From: Paulownia fortunei
Taxonomy: Eukaryota > Streptophyta > Magnoliopsida > Lamiales > Paulowniaceae
NCBI GenBank assembly: GCA_019321725.1
Contig: JAGSPU010000052.1
Coordinates: 310,001-374,000, forward strand
Length of the DNA: 64,000 bases
Reading direction: 5' to 3'
The stretch's first letter is position 1. Every line of letters begins with the position of its first letter. The position numbers and the translations under genes are program-made. The notes under the pieces were generated by a model. That model was not told where the DNA came from and made no database searches. It saw only the letters and a program-made list of their open reading frames with translations. This document shows, piece after piece, positions 12,832 to 25,329 of this stretch.

Positions 12832-14550
12832 TCATACCACATTCTGCATGCAACTCTTAAACGCAAGGAATTCTTTTAAACACATGTCATGTTCAACTTC
12901 TGGAACCCTTGAGGAAACACAGCTACCATATTGTTTGGCCTGCAAAAAGAAAAAAAAAAAATCATGTATATCAATATCTCCAGTAAAACAAAGAAAAGAT
13001 CGTAAATTTATTCTACATCCAGGTAAACTGAAATAGATGTTTAAACCAGAAAAGAGGCCATGCGCAATACTTAGATGCCGGTTAGAGTTAGTTATTTTTA
13101 ACTCATGGAGTAACACATGTACTTTATGTACTGGAGAGGTCAGAATTCAGAGAAGATTTTTCTGGAAAACTGCAAGGAGTAAATCATATAGGAAGCATTT
13201 TGCTTAGAATGGGGACAATCTAGGAAGAGAAAAACTCCAAATTACCACTAAGCCCTGAATAACACTAATTGCTTCTTTGAATAACAAAAGTTCAAAGAAA
13301 CAGCTACACATACTCGGAACCTTGATTTCAGCCAAATGCAAAGGCACCAAAGGGCCACAGATAAATAATACAAGTCTTCTTGAACAAAGATATCATGAGA
13401 AACTTCCCAAGTCATTGTAGATGTGGTTTTTCCTACAAATATATTCATACGATATCTGTCGAAAGATGAGAATACTTATTGTTTTCCAACCACACTAATC
13501 ACTTAAGGCATATCCTGGTATTTTGCATCTCAGAGACAGCGCGAGGCTCATAATTTGGCAATAAGGCATGCTTCATCATACAATAGTTAGACAAGCAAGC
13601 GCTTGGCCCTCCATCTACTCAGACCAATACTTGGTAATATTAGTCTTGATTGTAAAGTAAACCCAACAATGACAATTACATAAGCAGTTAACACCATTTT
13701 CATCTTAACAAGCATTTGAAACTGCACAGTAAGAAATCACACTTGCACTATAGAAATGAATTTCTTCCTTTCAACCCCATCAATTACTAAAGCAAGCCCA
13801 AAACATTTTCTTTTTGAATTCATTAGACCGAATTTGCCATTCAAAAACATACTCCCTCAATCCCGCAAAGGATACCATAGTTGACTTTTTCTACGAACAA
13901 GAAAAGTCAACTTTGCACACTTTTCTTCCAAAATAACCCATATTTTATTACACTTAAAATAAATAAATAAATTTGTCTAATATCTAAAGACTTTCCATTT
14001 GAACAAAGTGGATCCTTAATACCACATGATTAACTCCTGAAATAGAAAGAAAAAAAGAAACTCAGTTTATGAAAATGTATTGTTGGACGGGAAAGAACTC
14101 CTAAGAAAGCTTCCAATCAATCAGATTTAGAGATTTCTTTATTTACTGCATTATGTCAGGAAAAACTTAATACATCACCGAATTAAAATTGAACGCTATA
14201 ATTGACACTTTAATACAAAATGCTTGCTTTTGAGATATAGCAGAAGGATTTTGAACAAATAAAAACAGAAATAAAGAAATCCTTTTAGCATGATGGAGGC
14301 CAAATTATTTCACAAAGTTACGCAAAAACATGTTTTTCTTATTTTTCCCCGATTAGCTTCGAACTATCCTATTATCCATATAATGAAAAACATCTACCAT
14401 ATCTTTTTTTTTTCTTTTATTAATTGAACAAAAAAACCAAGAATTTAACAAAGCAATGAATAAAAAAAGTCAATAGAAACGAACCTGAGCTGAACAATTG
14501 ACCAAAATTCGCTTGAGCAAAGACGTTTTAGCATAATTCTTATCCTTCAT
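12832..14550 (-). CDS. NDUFAF8: NDUFAF8-like twin-CX9C complex I assembly factor
   Basis: Two coding exons, 14550-14485 (22 codons) and 12939-12832 (35 codons plus stop), joined across a 1.5-kb intron, give a 57-residue protein. It has four cysteines in two CX9C pairs: C-SAQAKQYGS-C across the splice and C-LKEFLAFKS-C near the end. This is the coiled-coil-helix-coiled-coil-helix layout imported into the mitochondrial intermembrane space by Mia40. Spacing and flanking residues (QYGSC, MCLKEF, KSCM) parallel human NDUFAF8, which works with NDUFAF5 in complex I assembly. An upstream exon ending about 14640 (AAATTTAAAG before GTCTG) probably supplies 5' leader. The end MQNVV then stop is short, and a further exon using GTATGA as donor cannot be excluded. 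Each exon is too short to show up as a long ORF. Confidence 0.75.
13850..13935. repeat. Stowaway-like MITE end or remnant
   Basis: In the intron of the NDUFAF8-like gene, the sequence ACTCCCTCAATCCCGCAAAG resembles the conserved CTCCCTCCGTCCC terminus of plant Stowaway (Tc1/mariner) MITEs. It is followed by AGTTGACTTTTTC, whose reverse complement appears in GAAAAGTCAACT 20 bases on. I did not find the matching opposite terminus or TA duplication, so this may be a truncated copy. Confidence 0.35.
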
Positions 14551-14699
14551 CACTGGAATTCGCTGAACAACAATCAAATCAATAATCCAATACAATGATT
14601 GAATAAAAAGAAAAATTACAACAAAAAAGATGAACAGACCTTTAAATTTTGATCATCCCACCAGGGAATATGTATCCTTTTTTGCTGAAAATAGAAATT

Positions 14700-16350
14700 C
14701 AGAATCCGGAAAGCTTTATAATAACAATGGGGTTTTCAGGTGCGATACTTCACCAGTTCACCTAACCGTCTAAACGACGACGAATTATATGGTTTCAGAG
14801 CAAATGATGTATGGGCTGCTTGGGCCCGAATCAATTCAGTGAATAACATAAGAATTTTTTATGGGCTAATACTGAATTGGGCTTCTTGTGTATTTTTTTC
14901 AGTAGAGCTTCTTTGTTATAAATATATGTAGTAATAATAAAGAGACATATAAGTTATTTTTTGTTGTTAGAATTTAAACTCTACTCAATTTCTTTCTTCA
15001 GAAAAATAAGCCAAATGAATGCACAGGGTATCGCTTATACAACTTTCCACCCACTACCTTTTTTTTTTGGTCCTTTTCTTTTCTTTTCTTTTCTTTTCTT
15101 TTTTTTTTGGAGGGGGGAGGGTGTTATATTTTTTTTTTAAGAAATAAACTATCCAATAAGATTTGATATCATAACTAAAACCAAATGCTCAAGTTAAAAT
15201 TTTATTGTTTGAATGAGAATAAATGAGCTCTCAATATCCATTTTGACATAAAAATGACAGATTTTGGGGTGAGCGACAAAATTGGATCCTAAAAGTCTCA
15301 CAATTGAGAGAAGACCGTGGACTCTGTCATAATAGCCCAAATCTTAGTTAGTGTTGACAGATATATGGGCCTTTAGCCCAAACACATTTCTCAAGAACAA
15401 AGACTTGTAAAAATGGGTCCAAAAAAGCCTACACACGAATATCAAAGAAGAGGAAAAACATGGTCTCACTTTTGCTTAGAAAATTATTCTACTTCTGAAA
15501 ATCATAACCCATATTTGTCATGTAAGTTCTTTCCAAGAATTTTCTGTCCCTCAAGTCGATTGGCCAAAGTCTTAGTTAAATAAGCCAAAAAAAAAAAAAA
15601 AAAAAGCTAATGGGAATGAATCAACTAACATAAATACATCAAAATCAAGGACCCCATTATCCTCCCTTTCCTATATATGTGGTTAAGGATAAGAAGTGTA
15701 GTAGAATTGAACACCCCCACCCCCCACCCCCACCCAAAAAAAAAAAAGAATTGGCAAATGACAAGCCTCTAGATGATGGGAAAAGAAGAAAACTCAAACA
15801 TGGAAACTTCTTGTATGTTATTATAGGAAGAACCTTATAATATGTTCCTAGGTTACCATAATTAGTTAGTACTTATCTCTAATTTATGTACTTTTGGTCA
15901 CATTACATAATCTAGAAAAAAAACCACCTCAATTACAACAATGTGTCACCATCTCCAGTGGTTGCAATTGCTTTTTCACAGTGCCCAATAGAGGTCCCTA
16001 CTTTATACTTTAAATGAAAAAAAAAATTAAAGCTGTGAAGGTATATTTTTGTGGAGGAAGTAAGAGAGAGATTTTAAATTTGGAGGATATATAGTTTTGG
16101 GGTACTTTGGTTTAGGGACCACTTCAAATAATGCCAAAAAAAAGTATAGTGTCCATATGAATAGGTAAAGTACCAAACCCACTAAGTGCATGGACTGGGC
16201 ATTTTCTCTCTTTATTTTGCCCTTCTCTTGTTCAAAACTGACTTTAGTAATGGCAATCTGCAAAAAAATACTGCAAATGTCAAGTCACTATGTTACACTG
16301 CTATCTGATAAGGAGGGGGCAGAAATGATTGCAAAACTAGGGAAAAAAGG
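14700..16350. other. Intergenic DNA, no supported gene
   Basis: Upstream flank of the NDUFAF8-like gene. It contains CTTTT repeats at 15074-15098, an A run at 15587-15604 and a C/A-rich run at 15714-15737. The open frames here have no recognisable domains. Promoter elements cannot be called with confidence. Confidence 0.5.
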
Positions 16351-16355
16351 GCTTC

Positions 16356-16455
16356 CACTTGGGGGAGTAAAAAGGTAAGATATATAGATGGTAGAAAATT
16401 TAATTCACTTGGGGGGAGTAAAAAGGTAAAATATATAGATGGTAGAAATTTAATA
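16356..16455. repeat. Tandem duplication, two 50-bp copies
   Basis: CACTTGGGGGAGTAAAAAGG followed by a TATATAGATGGTAGAAA tail occurs at 16356-16405 and again, with few changes, at 16406-16455. It is a simple adjacent duplication with no coding sense visible. Confidence 0.8.
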
Positions 16456-16459
16456 AACT

Positions 16460-16738
16460 TGGAGGAACTTGTAAGAACTAGTAGATGGAGAGAATTGAGA
16501 TGAAATGATTGTATAATTAATTGAATTATTCAAATTCAAATAAGATATGTTTGAATGTCTTGTTACGAATGTGATTGTTTTTGTTTTTTTTTTAAATTTC
16601 TATCCTCAACTCGTCTTAATCGATACGTGATAAAATTGTTTTTATAAATTTCTTTACCTAGTTCGACCACTTACTTATAAGATAAAATTAATTTTTTTTA
16701 TAAGTTTAAATTATGAATTCGACTTGAATCGAGTTGTT

Positions 16739-16771
<33 letters not shown>

Positions 16772-19700
16772 AAGCCTTACAATGTAAAATATTTTTGTGT
16801 ACAAATTGCAACTAGTGTAGAATTATTTTTCATACTTATTGTCAAGAGAGTATCTTATTTAACAACTTAACTGTCCATCACATAATGAAAAACTGCAGAC
16901 ACAAAATGACATTTTTGTCTATCAAAAGATCAGGGAAATCACATACCAAAGATATTGAGAAAAATTACTTCATCAAAAGAAAGCACGAACAACTTAAGTA
17001 TTTCAATTATGAGAATTGCCATTAATCTTCCATGACCATACGGTAAGAAATATAATTGCAAACTGGTTTTCTCTGATGTGGAGTCAACATCTGATAACCA
17101 AGACTGTGGACCATTTTTTGGTAGTTATGTTGTAAATGAGGGAACATTACTCATGTGAACTCATTGCCTTGCAAATACCAAAATCTCTTTCATTTTTATT
17201 TTTAAGGTACCTATGATTCATTTTTTTCTCCAAACTCAAACAAATTAAGCCTTTAAATGGAAATATATAAGCAGTAAAAGTCATTGAATAAAATAAATAA
17301 ATGAAAAAATTTCTTGTTACTATGAAACTAACTGCTTTAGCTTTAGCCAGTCGAGTTCAATTTGATCATGAATGTCATTAAGACAAAAGAGGCAATTACA
17401 TTTACACACAAGGTAGAAAACCTGCAGTACAAAACAAAAAAAAAAAAGAAAATAAAGACAAAAGAATCCTAGGACATACAAACCTAGGTAAACTCATAAT
17501 TTTTTTTCTCAACTTTGCGCAAAGTTGTGGTGTCAAAGAGGATTTCTCTATGGAATTTGTAACATTCTTTACAAAAGTTTATGTAATGGTTTCTTAAGTA
17601 ATAATGAAAGCTATCACAGCTATGTCCATACTATGAATGCATAGTTTGTCGGTACGTGACAAAACTATAATATGTGCCATATTCAATATCAAGATCCTTT
17701 GAAGATCTTTGGACAATGATATTTCACCATATTTTCGCTAAAATTCAATGAATTAGTAGGTTCCACAAACTGAAATGTACTTGCAGCCTTAACTCATTGC
17801 CATGGATTCAAGCCGGATCTAACTAGAATTTGCTATAATCAGCTGGAAGAATAAATTAACATATAGCACACGTTGTTGCTATATATAGGATACCATCCAT
17901 TTTCCTGGCAAAACCTCAAAATTAACCTCGTATGTATGCAAGAAGATGTTTTTCATATTTGACATAAGTTCACTGTCAATTAGGATTAAAAATTATATAT
18001 TTACCTAATGCAATTGAGGTTAAGATCGATATATGGATCTTTATTAAAGGTATATTAATTGATATCATGGTTGTCCAATAGGAGCACAGTGCTTTGCTTT
18101 CTTTTATGACTTATATGTCAAATTAATGTTTTTATTTCTTGACTCAAGAACAAGAAAGAGACTGAGGATATTGGCAAATTAAATTAATTTAACATCAGGA
18201 AAGATGCCTTTGGTGGTCCAAAAATTTCCAGTTCCGGACAACAATACTGATGGATCAGTGGCCATCAAGCTTTTAGAGAGAGTTCAATGGGCTGTTGTTA
18301 CTTGGAACAGTTTTGAGGGGTTCACATATTCCTATTTTCATGTGTTTTTTAGACAATATTATTCTGGATTTATCATCTCAAAAGAGACCCAGAATATGTT
18401 GGGCTCCCATGCTGTTTTTCCCCACTTTGCAACTGCCAATATTCTTGGTTCTTGGTCTTATTTGCCAAAATATCTTGTCGGATTTCACAATACTAAATTG
18501 GCTTGTTTGCATGTAAATGTGAAAGCTCACATGCATGTGATCAGATCTGTGAGTAACGTACAGAAAGTATATATCTATCAATCTTAATCCAACATCCATA
18601 TTCAAATCTTGGGAAAGAATTCATATTAAATGATCGTTTCATAGTGATTGCATCTCTATATACTCCAAGATTTAGTTTAAAGTATGGATGATTATGAGTT
18701 AGGTTGAATCGGATTTGATCCGTAATCTGTCCATAGTTAACATTTCAAAAATCGTTAATTATGGGTCGATGGATTCAATTCGTATACGAATCGATTATGG
18801 GTTGAGGGGAACCCAATCCGTTGAACCGTCAGGCTCGATCTGGCAATTCGATTTTTGTCCCCCAATAAAAACCCCTCTCATTCTTTATTTTTTTTCATAC
18901 TTCTACATTTTCAACTCTCAATTTTTTAATTTTCAACTGTCAATTCTCTAATTTTCTACTCTCAATTATTCATTTTTCGATTGTATATTATATACTATTT
19001 TAATTATTTCATTAAATCATTTTTTATATTTCATTTCCTTCATATTCAATTATTCATATTCATTCTATATTTTTTAAAACTTCAAGTTGAGCATTTTTTT
19101 TTAAATTTATTATAATTAAAATATTTAATAATATAAATTTTAGATAAATTTTTTTTCAAATTTAAGTTAATTTTTTTTCATTAAGTCAAAAATTAATAAA
19201 TTTTTTTTTTTTAATTTAAGTTCAAAATTTTTCAAATTTTTTTTTAAAAAAATCAAGGATAACTGAAACCGAAATTTGGACAGCTGGTTACGATTAAGGG
19301 CCAGCAAATCCCGACCCTCGACCCTTATAACCAGCAATTCTTGAACTGTGCTCACGTTTAACCCAAAATGTAATCAATTTCAACTTTCCCTAAGAGGAGA
19401 AGGCATATCATTTATTACTACTACTTTACTAAGAGGAAGAACATTTCAAATATTCATTGGACTATATATATACCGAAAACAAAAATTATTAAGGTACGTC
19501 CACAGTAAAGTTTATACGACCACTCCATTGAAATTCCTTTTTTAGATGTTTCTTTTAAGAACACATGGTATAAGTAAAACTCAAAGATCAACATGTAATC
19601 AATAATATTTACCATAATAAGAGGATATTATAACCGTACTACAAATGGTCTGAATTTGATGTGGTCCAGACAAGGGAAAATTAAGTACTTGCTGCCGGAG

Positions 19701-21900
19701 AGATGAAGGTGAAGAGGTCCCAAGGAGTTCTTCATAGGCAACATCTCATTCAATCCACCTTGTTTGAAAGAGAGAGGAGGGAACAACTAGATAGTAACCT
19801 TTCCTTCTTCAAGCAATATATATAATATATCATGTGTCTTTGAACCAAAGCCAAAATCCCAAATTTTAAACTCTCTTTTTGACCACTTAAAGAGAATTAG
19901 GGTTCCCCAAGACTGCGACAGCTCCGGTGGTTGTGACAGCGCATTTCACATCCACAAAGTGGAGAGAAATTAACCAAAGTCATGATATTTGATCAATCAC
20001 AAAACAAGGTCAAATTGGATTTAGGTTGTGGGTGACATTTAGCTTTGTTGATTTAAGAACATCTGATTGTCATCTGCTGTATTAATTGCCTATATAGATC
20101 AACAAATGTGTGCTCGAATTAATTTCAATAATTCTTTCAATAAGTCCTAAACTGACGAGAAATTATCCCCTTCTATAAGGAAAAAAAAATATTAGTGATA
20201 AAATATTAAAATGTTAGATCACTAATTACATATCTTATTTGACAAGAACTTTTATTTTATTACAACAATGATTTTTATAAGCTTAATATCAATTGATAAT
20301 CAGGGACACTAAATAATAGCACTTATACATCTCACTAAATATCAACAGTAACAATTTAGGCATATACAACTAACTTAAATATTAGTTCTTGTCACTACTA
20401 AGTTTGGAAAAGCCATTATTACGATAAAATTATAGTTATTGTCACTTTACCATATCATTTTCTATAATTTTCATATTATCATTTAAAATTTGATAGGTAA
20501 TATTCATTTTTTTTTATTTTAGTAATAGTAGTATCGTAAATTTCAACCTCATACTATGAAACAAGCTTGAGAATTACATTGTTTGAGTTGCACAAAGTTG
20601 AATTTAACACAACCAGAGACGAGACTCAGTATATACATTTATACATCTATTCCAATAGAGAACAAAATTTAAACAGAAAAATAACTACATATATAGCTGC
20701 CATGCGCGCTATCTCTTTTTACTGCACCAAATATAATTTCCATAACTAGTACAGTGGTAATATTTTCACTGACGAGTACATGAAGACAGAATTTAGCATT
20801 AGGTGTACATCAGATAATTTTCTGCTTGATGAAGAAGTACAAGTGGTGCAGTCCCGTATAGGTTAAGTTACAGATGTATGTACATGTGTATATATGTATA
20901 ATACTCGTATAATACTTGCACATATTGGTCCCCTCACAGCGTCTGTTGTGACTGTGACGTTAATGGCAAAGAAGGGTTTTGCATGAATGAAAGGTTGTTG
21001 TTGTGGGAGATGGGAGATGTGGATTTTTAAAGACATATTTGGATGGGGAGGGACCCACTTCAATGAAAGTGTGTCTGTTTATCAAAGGGTACTTAATTCC
21101 ATTAGAACACAAAACTGGAAACGGTAAACAGAGGTAAAATCCCATGAAGAGGAAAGAAATAGGATGGCGACTTGTCTTTGGAATTGGAAAGAAAAAGGTA
21201 GAATTATTAACAGTGAAAGAAGGTGTGCAGAAGTTGGAAGAGAGGGCTAATTAAGGAGAATAATTGCAAAAATGGGTCAAGGGTGCATAAATTCAGCAGA
21301 CTGTGCTGCAGATGGACTATCAATATATGCACACCCGTAAAATTTTCTGTTTCTGAATAAATATTCATGCAAACCCACAAATGCTCAGAACACTTACAAC
21401 CCAAATGGACCCCCCCCACCCCAACCAACACCATAGTTGCACATTACCCTGATCAAGAACAAACAAGTTTTTGACTACTGGTAATTAATCATATATTCAA
21501 GAAGATTAAAATGCTTTGGGCCATGATTAGGAAAATAATTCTTTTAAGAAAAGTTGAAAAAAATTTAAACTTTGCTTCTAATAGTTGGTCCTTGAATGGT
21601 GAAGTTTACAAGGTGAATGTTGACAAAAATGTTCCTTCATTTAGGCATCTTTTGATAATATCTCTGTCTGAACGCAGCTTGTGGATAGTTTACATATATA
21701 GTACATGCAGAATATTATGGGTTAGTTTTCCATTATTTCCTGATCAATTTTTTCACTTACCTCTTAAGGAATGTTGTTTTGGTGTTGGGTATTGTGTTGG
21801 GTCAATATATAGGGTTGTTTAATAAATGCATTTCCTATTTGTTCTCAGGAGTCAAGCTCCTATGCATAGCTAAGCTAATTGTCATAACTATGGCCATTTA
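16460..21900. other. Gene-poor intergenic DNA
   Basis: I recognise no gene. A TA then TG dinucleotide run lies at about 16741-16770. A 127-codon plus-strand frame at 18204-18587 matches no family I know, overlaps other frames, and is not supported by splice structure. The stretch 18690-19350 has GGTTGAATCGGATTTGATCC-type dispersed-repeat sequence on its left and CCCGACCCTCGACCCTTATA on its right around an AT-rich core, and may be an old non-autonomous transposon. The rest is AT-rich. Confidence 0.4.
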
Positions 21901-21921
21901 TAACATTTCTCAGCATTACTT

Positions 21922-22060
21922 CAACACCTACTTCGGGCGGCCGAGTTCCATGTTATAAATTCAAAGAAAAAATTGCCTAATGATGTGTTAATCCAACAAC
22001 TACTTCGGGCAGGCCATACAATGTTATAAATTCAAAGAAAAAACTGCCCAATTATGTGTT
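21922..22060. repeat. Tandem duplication, 72-bp period
   Basis: Copy 1 (21922-21989) and copy 2 (21994-22060) share CTACTTCGGGC, ATGTTATAAATTCAAAGAAA and a TATGTGTT-like end, with scattered substitutions. No coding sense or transposon end is evident. Confidence 0.85.
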
Positions 22061-22069
22061 GATGAGGAA

Positions 22070-25000
22070 ACACTTCATAGGCTTGAGCAATTAAAATGTC
22101 TCTGATCAATGTGATCAGCTAAAGATCGATATAACACCTAACTATGCGTTCGTATAATCAGAAAGTTTGTCAATCTGATCGTCCAAATGATCACGTTTTA
22201 AGTTGTGAGACTTCCTAATTGAACTCTTAATTAGCTCTTTCATGTATAAACTCCCATAGAAAATTTAAAGGGGTCTATAGTTAGGAATGTTCTAACAACA
22301 GACATATAAGGAAATAATCATCTTGCAGAAGACTTAACAATTGTGGATTAGATCACATTGTTGCATCTACGACATTAGGACAGTATCACAGGTTGCACTT
22401 AATAATTGATGCATGTGGCTACTGTTCTTACCCTAAACAACAAGCTACTCATTTCAAGAGTCTCACTTTAACCGGTAAATCCCATGTATGCAAGACCATA
22501 ACTTGCATGTTTCATCTACATAAAGATAAATAAATGCCACAACTACACTACCAAAATTGGAGGCCTTTGCTAGAAAAAGCATCATGCTTAATTTTCCTCT
22601 TTCCCACACTCAAACATAGTTTAATGATTTTAGTTGAGCAAATTAGTATAAACATTTATGTCAATTGTACATAGGAACAACACCAGAAAGAGAAATTAAA
22701 CAGCGTGTGTGGAGGGGGGGAGAGGTGGGGTGAATGTGTACTTGGCGAGTTATATGAATGGAGGAAAGAGGGATAATGATGATTAGGAATCTCTTTCATT
22801 CATGTAATCTTGCTAACAATTTATAGGACCACTTTGCATAATGGGCTCCAACAAATACTTACATAACAGCCAAGTAGCTATTAAGAAGTAGCAACAAGTA
22901 CTTGTACCTGGTCCTGACTCTTGGAGAGGGGGAGACCCACCCATGAACTTCTTCGTCCATCTCTCTCATTTGATTAATTGATTAAAGCACAATTGTCACA
23001 TTAATGCTGCATTAATCAATTATCAATACAGCAAGAGATAGACACAGAGACAGCAGTGACCGGTGAAATCTTGCAGGCTCCAGCCTTATCAAATAAGCTT
23101 CTCTCTTTTCCAAGCTATGTATACTTGATTATGCTAATTATGTATAGATGAAGTACACAGACTTACCATTAGACAAGAAAAGAATGGGAAAAGCAGGAGG
23201 CTAAAATAAATTTCAAACTTAAGAAAAGTTGATCATCAGCAGTCTTTTTAACTTTTATTTGGTAGTTTTGTCCTAAGATGTATATACAGCTAGTTTGCAA
23301 GCAACGACAAATTTCACTCGACTTTCCATGATCTAGTAAATCTAGTAGATTCCTGATGTAATGATCTAATTAAATCATCTATCAGAGGTAACCCCAATAA
23401 TCAACAAGAATAATGATCTAGAAATGGGATTTCTAACCTGATACAGGTTAATTTTACAAATTTTCTTCTGGCAATTATGGGTATATTGACACTCTGAAAT
23501 GAGCAATGCTGATCATGTTTTGATAGCAGTAACCATTATTATCAGACAATGACATGCGATTAGATAGAGTCATTTCTCTTCTTTTCCAACTATCATATAC
23601 ACAGTCATTTCTGTTCTTTTCCATTTATCACATACACAGACCAATAAACTACAAAACTATCATCTAATTACAAATCTTTGGGAGACCAAGAAAATATATA
23701 CCTAAAGAAAGAAAATGTAGGGAATTTTGGTAGGTGTATATATCCGATGTAAGAATTCAACTCTTTTTTTTTAACATAAAATTGCCCACATTTTGGTGCT
23801 TGCGGGATATGACAAGCATCTTCTAAGATACAACGACTCACTTCTTGTAATAATAGCACTACTAATTATAAGAACTTTCAAACTATATAAATACTTTACA
23901 ACTCTTTTAGATTTGATAGAAAGATAAAAGAGAATGAATGGAATGAAAATGATGAAATGTGGGAGGTCTATTTATAATTTTCGAAGGATTGTAGTGCTAA
24001 TTCAAAAACGGATGCAATTTTCGGTTCGAATCAATTTGAGTCGTACAATTGCATCCATCTGCGAAGATCCACACTTTTATAGTGAATTCCATGCCAATAA
24101 TCAATATCAACCGTTCGATCGCATCTATTTACGAAGTTACACACCATTACAATGAGCTCTTGCCAATTAAACGGACATATCAATGATTCGATCCACTCAC
24201 AACCTTTGGACGCACCTTGTCAGCAGTTGTATATCTGATCACGTCTATTCAACTTCCAACCACATATTGTCCATGCCACGCGTATACCAACCAGATGAAT
24301 ATGACACATCAGCGAATACTAGCCACGTAATTGAGCCGTATCGAGCCATTTTGATTTAATTTTTGCAAAATTTAAGGTCCCTCAACTCCTTGTTATGATG
24401 CGTACGGACATGTTAGTGATTCGATCCACTCATAACCTTTGAACGCGCCTTATCAGCAGTTGTGTGTCCGGTCACATCCATTCACCTTTCAATCGCACGT
24501 TGTCATGCCACGGGTACGCCAACTGGATGAATATGCCATGTTGTCACTCCTCGTGATGATGCGTACGTGTTAAGTGCAAAGTTCGCCTCTAAAGTGGCTG
24601 ATGCAATATTTGCGACGCGCACGCGTACGGGTGCGAGCTCAAATGGTACTGCACATCTTCCTTGTAACTCCTTGAACTAGTTAAAATTAGTTAAAATACC
24701 ACTATAGTGCAATATAGGAGAGTTTCACTTGATTACCCCTTATTAAAATGAGATTTTATATATATAAAATAAAGTTGCTCTAATTTTCAATATAGAATTC
24801 TGACTTTTCACATTCCAAAATTTTCATATTGAGCTATTTATTTAAATAGTTTATTTTATCCATTAATTTTTTATTTATGCAAAATTAATTTTGAGAAATC
24901 AAATATACTAAATTTATTTAATCACGGTGTTAATTATATTTAATCAATTTATATTTATTTTTATAAAATAAAATTTACTTTATTTATAGTTAAAATTAGA

Positions 25001-25250
25001 TCAAAATTTAATTTTCAATATCAATTTGTAATAGAAAATAAGTGAAAACCTAAGATACATATTCACCTATAAACATAAAAAATGGGCACCTTATCTCCCC
25101 TCATTCATCAAAAGAATTGAGGGTTTAGCTCCAATATAAAACCATGGATATCTGACCACTCCATTTTAGGTCCCACTATACGCTCTCCCAACACCCCATA
25201 TGGAACAGAAAATCTCCTCCACTCTCACATTTTCTCTCCTCTTTCTCCTG
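22070..25250. other. Intergenic DNA upstream of the zinc-finger gene
   Basis: Apart from the repeats listed for 24.0-24.6 kb, I see no gene. The last 500 bases are AT-rich and turn CT-rich from about 25200, as expected for a promoter leading into a plant 5' leader. Regulation of the zinc-finger gene cannot be read from sequence alone. Confidence 0.5.
24000..24560. repeat. Diverged direct repeats upstream of the zinc-finger gene
   Basis: Copy A (24172-24304) and copy B (24405-24534) are direct repeats about 233 bp apart. They share TGATTCGATCCACTCA, TCAGCAGTTGT, CATGCCACG and GATGAATATG. A weaker, older copy precedes them (24055-24170: CGAAGATCCACAC, AACCGTTCGATCGCATCT). The unit is GC-richer than its surroundings and rich in CG dinucleotides. 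It may derive from a transposon or satellite fragment and ends about 770 bp before the zinc-finger start codon. Confidence 0.75.
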
Positions 25251-25255
25251 CACAA

Positions 25256-25262
25256 TATATAA
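25256..25262 (+). promoter_or_regulatory. Candidate TATA box of the zinc-finger gene
   Basis: TATATAA lies 68 bases before the ATG at 25330, at the end of a CT-rich stretch. This spacing would give a leader of roughly 35-40 bases. The motif is seen directly; its use is inferred. Confidence 0.4.
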
Positions 25263-25329
25263 TTCACCCTTTACCCATTAATTCTCCCAACTTTTTCTGT
25301 AAGATTAAAAAAAAGGGGCTTCTACTTCC

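Noticed and set aside
18204..18587. 127-codon plus-strand ORF
   Set aside because: No recognisable family, overlapping frames on both strands, no splice or promoter support. Kept only as a remark on the intergenic stretch.
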